A stretch of 64,000 nt of DNA from Tulasnella sp. 424 (lineage: Eukaryota > Basidiomycota > Agaricomycetes > Cantharellales > Tulasnellaceae), in assembly GCA_019633425.1 (NCBI GenBank), contig WSUB01000124.1, forward strand, positions 1 to 64,000. The letters are read 5' to 3'. The notes beneath the pieces are model-generated. The model ran no database searches. It was given only the letters and a program-made list of their open reading frames with translations, and was not told the DNA's origin. Positions 57,018 through 64,000 of this stretch are shown here, in pieces. Position numbers and translations under genes: made by a program. The number at the start of each line of letters is the position of its first letter. Position 1 is the stretch's first letter.

Positions 57018-58819
57018 TTAGTTCACTATCCCCGACCTCCTTGTTCGACTAGCCTTCTTGATATGCATGGCAAACTTCAAACTTTTAATTGTCTCCTCCC
57101 ATTGACACCGGTACTCATCCAGCTCTGGACGCTCTATTCCAGCATACGGAAGTCCCACCCCGATCAAAATCTTCGGCTCGAGTTTGCACAAGCTCGCGAT
57201 CAGAAACCCTGCATCCTGCAACCCCTCTGTCGGAACCGCTGATGCTCCAACGTAAATCTTCTCCAAACAATGAAATTCAAACTCTGGATATAGGTCTCCT
57301 GAAAACGTGAAACCCTTGTCTTTGGCGAAGAACAAGCCAAGTTCCTGTATCATCGGGTAATACTTTGCAAAGGCTTGAAGTACTGACAGGGAGTTCCCCA
57401 TGTCTCCGGGTATAGGAAGCGATAAGTCGGGTTCCTTGGAAATGTAGAGGTTGGAGATCTTTGGCCAGGCCTCTGCCATACGTTCAACATCGCTGTCGTT
57501 GATGGTGAGGGGGAAAGGATGAATGATCTCCAACACCTCCAAGTCCCGGCACGGAAATAAAGCCTCCAGGACTCCTACAGATAGCGGAGTCATGCCGTCT
57601 CTTTCGGGTGTTGGCTCCACGGACAGATCGAGCGACACCTTAGTCACCTGTGGGCAGGTTGCACCCAGATGACGCATGAACTCCAGCACCTCTACATCAC
57701 TGACACCATCCTCAGCATTAAGACATATCGTTTTTAACCTGGTGAAGAGACCCGAGGACCTTTGGACGAGTCGTTTGGCTGATGCGGGATTGGCGTCGAA
57801 ATTGAAGGTTTCGAGTTTTGGGAATGCATCTTGGGGAAGTTCCTGCGGCGTTGAGGCCACATCGTATGGGGGATAATGTGTGTAGTCTTGATCCAGGATT
57901 GTGAGATTGGGAAGGGAAGCGGCCGCCTCCAGAATCGACGGTCGGAGGTAAAACGGAGGAATTTTGAGAGCTTCGAGGTTTCTCCACGTACTGATAGCCC
58001 TTTGAAGCGAGCCTTCGATGTCTAATGCTCGTATAGCCGTTTTGAGAGTGAATGACGTGAGGTTGGCGAGGTCGGGAATACGCCCAGCCAGAGCATAAAA
58101 GAAGTCATTGGCTGACGTCACGCTGCCTGTCAGCTCGACCTCGAGGGATATCACCCGAGGCGAGAGGAACGGCAGCACCTGGATGGTTGATTCGTCCGTA
58201 GCCCACGTAAGCTTCTCGAGATTGGGTAATATGGCAAGGCCGCTCGGATGGTGTGCACAAAACATAGCGATCGCAATACCCGGGCTCGGCACCGTCGAGT
58301 TGCCACGGTAGGACTTTTCGTAGTCGTATGACAAGGACCTGACCCGCCTGGCATATGATTGAAATCGGGACCAATCGGCTCTGCTTAGCTTGCTGGACAG
58401 TCTCTAGAAGACTGATTATGAGTGGGAGTACAAATGCAAAAGTAGGTCCATAGCTCTGACCTCCAAAGAGTTAGGCGCAAGGGATTCCAAGTCTCTCAAC
58501 AGCTCCATGTCCAATACTAGTTCCAGCAACGGGAAAACGGAATCCAAATGTCTCCAAAGGTAATCCAACCCAACGTCACTCCAAGGTTTGCACACCACGG
58601 CACAAGAGGCTAAAGTGGACTGTGTTGCGAATGACAAAACACTGGCAAGGAGTTCTGGGACAGTCATAGGATCAACTGATAATTTGAAATGGTTAGAAAA
58701 TAGATATGGAGTATGCGATGAAAAAGGCACGAACCTCGCGCCATTTTCGTGCTCACTCCAGCCTGCTTTGGATCAGACGCTTTTGTGGTTGTACTGGTTC
58801 GACGTTTCTTTCCTGCCAT
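57018..58819 (-). CDS. F-box protein with LRR-like tail, 561 aa
   Basis: Exons are 58819-58735, 58675-58461 and 58403-57018 (85, 215 and 1386 nt). The first exon encodes MAGKKRRTSTTTK. The F-box is at residues about 29-80 (VPELLASVLSFATQ, AVVCKPWSDVGLDYLWRHL). Exon 3 opens with RLSSKLSRADWSRFQSYARRVRSLSY. The leucine-rich tail is complete. Here the first intron is required: the F-box frame and the MAGKKRR frame differ without splicing. It is an intact copy and a likely SCF substrate adaptor. Confidence 0.85.
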
Positions 58820-59602
58820 TGACTTGCGGATGGGGATGGAGCCTAGAACTTGAGGAAACTTTGGTTGGGACCGTTGGTTGTCCTTTTTTGTTTCGGAACA
58901 AAGTGACGCGTTTGGACGGCGATTGGACAAAGACGGCGTCTTCTGTATACTATACGTAAGCGCTCGTTCTCCGCATGACTGCTTTAGGAGCTTCCCAGCA
59001 GCTAGTTGATCACGCAATGGCCTCTCGCACATTCATGCCAGTTACAAAAACTTTACTCTGTCCCTCGATTCCTGGATGGGCACTCGTAAGATTGATCGAC
59101 TAACCCTTTGGATCCCTCGCACGGCCAAACTTTAACGCGTGCCAATGGTGAACATGCGTAAGCTGGAATATCAAGTTCGGTTGAGGAGAATGTAGGCATT
59201 TCGTAAAGCGTAGGAACAATCTGATACGTTTTCAGAGCAACGACGAGGCACTCTTCCTCGGAAGGGACGACAGCCCAGTCCGATTTTGCTCGGCCCGATA
59301 GAACCTACGTGCGTAGCGTACAAGCTCTTTGGCCGCACTAACCGTGTAATGCCCTCTTGGACATTTCTTACCGGTGACCAAACTTTCTGAGAGATTTTCC
59401 GCTCCGCTTCCGGATGGATACTACTTGTCGGATTGACTGACCCCATGCAGTCTCATCCACCTCCACCGTAAAATCACCGACACGAACGTGTAGAAGTGGT
59501 GGAACACGTACAGGCTCGAGCATCGAAACTCGTTAGAGAAAATCCGGACGTTTCATACGGCCTAGGAACAGCCTAATACGATTCCGCAGCAAAGAAATAT
59601 AC
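58820..59602. repeat. Intergenic block repeated upstream of two F-box genes
   Basis: About 780 bp. Its part from about 58990 to 59450 aligns with 61570-62020. Both carry GAACATGCGTA-GGCTGGAAT, AAAGCGTAGGAACAA and a GACGAGGCACTCTTCCTCGGAA segment. On the minus strand this encodes a similar short peptide stretch in both copies (VVPSEEECLV, VPTLYE, LDIPAYACSPLARVKV), perhaps a relic of a gene. Confidence 0.6.
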
Positions 59603-61401
59603 TCAGCTACGTAAATTCACTATCCCCGACATCCTTTCCCGACCAGCGCTCTTGATCCGCATCGCAAATTCCATATGCTTAACCGCCTCCTCCCATTGGT
59701 GCTTGTACTCCTCCCATTCTGGGCACTCAGCTCCAACGTACCAAACGCAAGTATCGGAATCAATCGTTGGTTCGGGTTTGCACAAGCTTGCGATCAGAAA
59801 GCCTGCATCTTGCAACCTCCCTCCTGGAACCGCCGATGTTCCAACGCTAATTGTCTCCAAACAATGAAACTCGAACTCGGGATACAGGTCTCCCGAGAAG
59901 GTGACCATCTTGTCTTTGGCGAAAAACAAGCCAAGATCCCGTACCATCGGATGATGCCTTGCGAACGCTTGAAGTATTGACAGAGAATTGCCCATGTCTC
60001 CGGGTATAGGAAGTGATAAGTCGGGGTCGTGGCAAGCGTAGAAGGTGGTCAGCTTAGGCCAAGCCGCTGCCATACGTTCGACGTCATCCTCATCGAGGGT
60101 GAGGGGGAAAGGATGACCGATTTCCAACATCTCAAGGTCTCGGCACGGGAATAGAGACTCTATGACTCCGATGGAGAGCGGGGTTATGCTCCCCTTTTGA
60201 AGTCCGGGTTCCACAGACAGGTCGAAAGACACCTGAATCAGGCGTGGGCACGTGGAACCCAGATGACGTGTGAACTCCAGCACCTCTGCATTATTGATAC
60301 CACCCATGGCATTAAGAAGTATCTCCGTTAACCTTGTGAAGAGATCCGAGTACCTTCGGAGGAGTCGTTTGGCGGGTGCGGGATTGGCGTTGAAGGCGAA
60401 GGTTTCGAGTTTGAGGAAGGCATCTTGGGGAAGTTCCTGCAGCGTTGCTGTCACGTCCTTTGGAGGGTAACACGTGTAGTCTTGATCCAGGTGGATGAGA
60501 TTGGGAAGAGAGGCGGCTGCTTCCAGGATCGACGGTCGAAGGTAGTACGGAGGGAGTTTAAGAGCTTCGAGATTCTTCCAAGAACTGATGACCTTTTGAA
60601 GTGAACCTTCGATGTCACGTGATGGTATAGGGGTTTTGAGAGTGAATGACTTGAGGTTGGGAATACGCCCAGCCAGAGTGGAAAAGAAGTCGTTGGCTAA
60701 GTACGAGGTGCCTGTGAGTTCGACCTCCAAGGATTCTAGCTGAGGCGAAAGAAATGGAAAGATTGGAGCCACGGATTCATCTGTAGACCACTCGAGTGTC
60801 TTGAGGCGAGGTAATAAGACAAGGCCGCTCGGGGACCGGAGACAGAGCAGAGCGATCCCATTGGGGTCTAAGCTCGGCGTCCAATCGTTGCGATAGGGCT
60901 CCCCGTTTTCATATGACAGGTGCTTGACCCGCCCTGCATAAATTTGAAACCTAGACCAATCGGCTCCGCTGAGCATATTGGAGAATCTCTAAAATACGGA
61001 CGCTTTAGTCATAAACAGCGTAAGGATTGGTTACAACTCTAACCTCCAAGCCAAGGTCGCCAGAGAACCCCAAATCATCCAGAAGGTGAATGTCCATTAC
61101 CAGTTCCAGCAATGGGAAAACGGAATCCAAGTCTCTCCAAAGGTAATCCAACGCAACTTCGCTCCAAGGTTTGCACACCACGGCACACGAGGCTAAAGCG
61201 GAGTGTGTAGCGAATGATAGAACATTGGCAAGGAGCTCTGGGACAGTCGTAGGATCAGCTGATAATGTGAAATGGTTAGAAATTGGTAAGGAGTACGCGA
61301 TGAAAAAGGCACGAACCTCGGGCCTTTTTCGTGCTTACTCCAGCCTTCGTTAGATCAGACGATTTTGTGATTGTACTGGTTCGACGTTTCTTTCCTGCCA
61401 T
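59603..61401 (-). CDS. F-box protein with LRR-like tail, 561 aa
   Basis: Exons are 61401-61317, 61258-61044 and 60988-59603 (85, 215 and 1386 nt). The first exon encodes MAGKKRRTSTITK. The F-box is at residues about 29-80 (VPELLANVLSFATH, AVVCKPWSEVALDYLWRDL). Exon 3 opens with RFSNMLSGADWSRFQIYAGRVKHLSY, and the leucine-rich tail is complete. It is closest to the frameshifted gene at 62183, including the intergenic sequence upstream. Likely role: SCF substrate adaptor with unknown target. Confidence 0.85.
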
Positions 61402-62182
61402 TGACGGACGGATGGGGATGGAGCCTAGAACTTGAGGAAAAGTTTGATAGGGACCGTTGGTTGTCTTTTTTTGTTTTCGGAAGAAAGTGACGCGTCTGGA
61501 CGGCGATGTTTGGACAAAGACGGCGTCTTCCGTAAGCGCTCCGTACGTTGTCCGGACAACGCGGAGCTTCCCAGCAGCTAGCTGATCACGCAATGGCCTC
61601 TCGCTCATTTCATACTAGTTACAGAAACTTTACTTTGTCTCCCGATTCCTGGATGGGCACTCGTACGAATGACTGACTAACTCTATTTCGTCTAGATCCC
61701 TGGTACAACCCAACTTTAACGCGTGCTAGTGGTGAACATGCGTAGGCTGGAATATCGAGTTTGGTTGAGGAGAATTTAGGCGTTTCATAAAGCGTAGGAA
61801 CAACCGGATACGTTGCTGGAGCAAGGACGAGGCACTCTTCCTCGGAAGGAACGACAGCCAAGTCTGATGTTGCTCGGCCCGACAGAACTTTCGTGCGTAG
61901 CGTACGAGCTTCCTGGCCTCACTGATCATGCAATGGCTTCTTGGACATTCTTACCGGTAACAAAACTTTGTGAAAGATTTCTCCTCCGGCTCCGGATGGA
62001 TCCGTGTCGGATTGACCGACTCGACGCCGTCCACATCCACCTCCACCGTAAATCACCGACTTGAACCTGTGACAGAAGTGAAACACGCGTAGGCTGGAAC
62101 ATCATGCCTTGCTCGAAAAGGTTCACAAAGCGTAGGAACAGCCTAATACGATTTCCCAGCAATGGAAATAGATTCAGCTCCA
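61402..62182. repeat. Intergenic block with internal repeats, copy of 58820-59602
   Basis: This 780-bp block matches the one upstream of the gene at 57018. Within it a module of about 300 bp seems to occur twice: CACGCAATGG..., GGAACCGGTAACAAAACTTT-like, GGATGG and GCGTAGGCTGGAA recur near 61590-61800 and 61920-62130. A short minus-strand frame (61619-61861) is shared with the other block. No gene is called. Confidence 0.55.
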
Positions 62183-63974
62183 TTAATTCGCTATCCCCGA
62201 CATCCTTGCCCGACCAGCGCTCTTGGTACGCATTGCAAACTCCATATGTTTAACTGTCTCCTCCCATTTTTGCTGGTACTCCTCCCATTCTGGGCACTCT
62301 ATCCCAACATACCAATTGGAAGTTCCCATATCAATCTCCGGCATGAGTTTGCACGCGCTCGCGATCAGAAATCCTGTATCTTGCAACCTCCCTCCTGGAA
62401 CCGCCGAAGTTCCGACGTCAATCCTTTCCAAACGATGAAACTCAAATTCGGCCCATAGGTCTCCTGAGAACGTGAGAGTCTTGTCTTTGGCGAAAAACAA
62501 GCCAAGTTCCCGTATCATCGGATGATGCCTCGCGAAGGCTTGAAGCACTGACAGAGAATTCCCCATGTCTCCGGGTATAGGAAGTGATAAGTCGGGGTCG
62601 ATGCAAACGTAGAGGGTGTTCAGCTTAGGCCAGGCCGCTGCCATACGTTCGACGTCATCCTCGTTGAGGGTGATGGGGTAAGGGTGACCGATTTCCAACA
62701 CCTTTAGATCCCGGCACGGAAATAGAGCCGCTAGGACTCCTACAGAGAGCGGTGTCAGGTCGTCTCTTTGGAGCGTAGGGTCCACAAGTAGATCGAGCAA
62801 CACACGAGTTACGTGTGGGCAGGTTGCACCTAGATGCCGCGTGAACTCCAGGACCTCTGCATCATTGACTCCATCCTTGGCATTAAGATGTATGATTGAT
62901 AGTCTGGCGAACAGCCCGGAGTACTCCTGGACGAGTCGATTGGCGGATGCAGGATTGGCGTTGAAGTCGAAGGTTTTGAGTTTGGGGAAGCCATCTTGCG
63001 GTAGTTCCTGCAGCATTGCGTCCGCGTCGTACGAGGGAATATACGTTATTCTTGATCCAGTACTTTCAGATTTGGAAGGGAAGCGGCTGCTTCTAAGATT
63101 GACGGTCTGAGGAAATACGGAGGGATTCTAAGAGTTTTGAGGTTCTTCCAAGTCCTGATGACCCTTTGTAGCGAGCTTTCGATGTCCAACGCGTTTGTAG
63201 TTGTTTTGAGAGTGAATGACTTGAGGTTGGGGATACGCCCGGCTAGACCGGAAAAGAAGTCGTTGACTCGCTGCGAGCTGCCCGTGAGTTCGACCTCCAA
63301 GGATTCGAGCTGGGGCGACAAAAAGGGAAGCATTGGAGCCGCGGATTCACTTGTAAACCACTTGAGTGTCCTGAGGCGAGGCAAGAAGGTGAGGCCGCTC
63401 GGGGAGTGGAGATAGAATAGAGCGATCCCATTGGGGTCTAAGCGTGGTGTCCGTTCGCTGCGATAGGGGTTTTCGTCGTCATATGACAGACTCTTGACCC
63501 GGCCAGCATAAAATTGAAACCTAGACCAATCGGCTCCGCTGAGCATACTAGATAATCTCTAAAATACGGAGTCTTTAGTCATAAACAGCGTAAGGATTGG
63601 TTACAACTCTGACCTCCAAGCCAAGGTAGCCAGAGGATTCCAAACCTTCCAGAAGGTGGATGTCCATTACCAGTTCCAGCAATGGAAAAACGGAATCCAA
63701 GTCTCTCCAAAGGTAATCCAACGCAATGTCGCTCCAAGGTTTACACACCACGGCACAAGAGACTAAGGTGGACTCTGTTGCGAATGATAAGACGTTGGCG
63801 AGGAGCTCTGGGACAGTCGTAGGATCTAGTAAAAATTGGAAACGGTTAGACAATAGGTGCGGAGTACCCGATGAAAAAACGCCCCGAACCTCGTGCCATT
63901 TTTCTGCCGACTCCAGTCTTACTTAAACTTTCCTCTTTTGTGGTTGTACTGGTTCCATGTTCCTTTCCTGCCAT
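62183..63974 (-). pseudogene. F-box gene with a single one-base frameshift
   Basis: Exons are 63974-63890, 63825-63614 and 63558-62183. The F-box (VPELLANVLSFATE, AVVCKPWSDIALDYLWRDL) and the MLSGADWSRFQFYAGRVKSL motif are intact. In exon 3, after ASLPNLKVLDQE, one base is missing relative to the gene at 59603, giving a TAA (plus positions 63046-63048). The correct frame resumes at YDADAMLQELPQD and runs to the end. The N-terminus (MAGKEHGTSTTT) has also lost the KKRR basic stretch, and exon 2 is one codon shorter. It is either a young pseudogene or a sequence error; nothing else is broken. Confidence 0.75.
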
Positions 63975-64000
63975 CGATGGGTGGGGGTGAAGTGTATAGC

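Noticed and set aside
1..64000. tRNA or rRNA genes
   Set aside because: No tRNA A/B-box pairs with cloverleaf potential and no rRNA sequence were recognised on either strand; a scan with tRNAscan-SE would settle this.

Overview
The window is nuclear DNA of a filamentous basidiomycete, most likely an Agaricomycete. Protein-coding genes are split by many 50-75 bp GT-AG introns. The gene families are typical of that class: an NLR with NACHT and WD40 domains, F-box proteins with degenerate leucine-rich tails, and a QDE-1-like RNA-dependent RNA polymerase (RdRP). Two housekeeping genes, TFIIS and the POLE3/DPB4-type histone-fold subunit, anchor the region. All gene models were spliced by eye from reading frame, splice signals and paralogue comparison; there is no transcript evidence.

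Left part (1-16272). A 161-bp tandem repeat and an AT-rich, gene-poor stretch open the window. Next comes a small immune-receptor cluster: two minus-strand genes (264 and 343 aa) that carry only the N-terminal helical domain, and one plus-strand full-length receptor of 1588 aa (helical domain, NACHT, 11-12 WD40 repeats). Two tandem F-box genes (481 and 482 aa) follow.

Middle (16273-28314). Three genes for tiny secreted peptides (69, 69 and 75 aa) share a six-cysteine C-C-CC-C-C pattern like an inhibitor cystine knot. The first two lie in a 1.35-kb direct tandem duplication. A 1692-aa membrane protein with a very long disordered tail comes next.

RdRP array (28557-44463, minus strand). Three tandem RdRP copies are present. 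Copies A (1214 aa) and B (1240 aa) are open from end to end once a scaffold-gap artefact in B is removed. Copy C carries two frame lesions. Each duplicate brought along a decayed piece of the 3' end of the convergent membrane-protein gene, and deletions shared by B and C show that they come from one intermediate.

Right part (45789-64000). TFIIS (minus) and the DPB4-like subunit (plus) are divergent. Then comes a minus-strand F-box array: one decayed gene, five intact genes (559-565 aa) and one gene with a single frameshift at the window's right edge. A fragment of the DPB4 3' end inside this array shows the same hitch-hiking of a convergent neighbour. The F-box genes in both parts of the window share a three-exon plan, so they form one family.

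Overall the window holds fast-evolving families thought to deal with non-self recognition, RNA silencing, protein turnover and secretion, laid around a few conserved genes. The observations I would follow first are the cystine-knot-like peptides, whose divergence is concentrated in two loops, the receptor with its two domain-only relatives, and the RdRP triplication.
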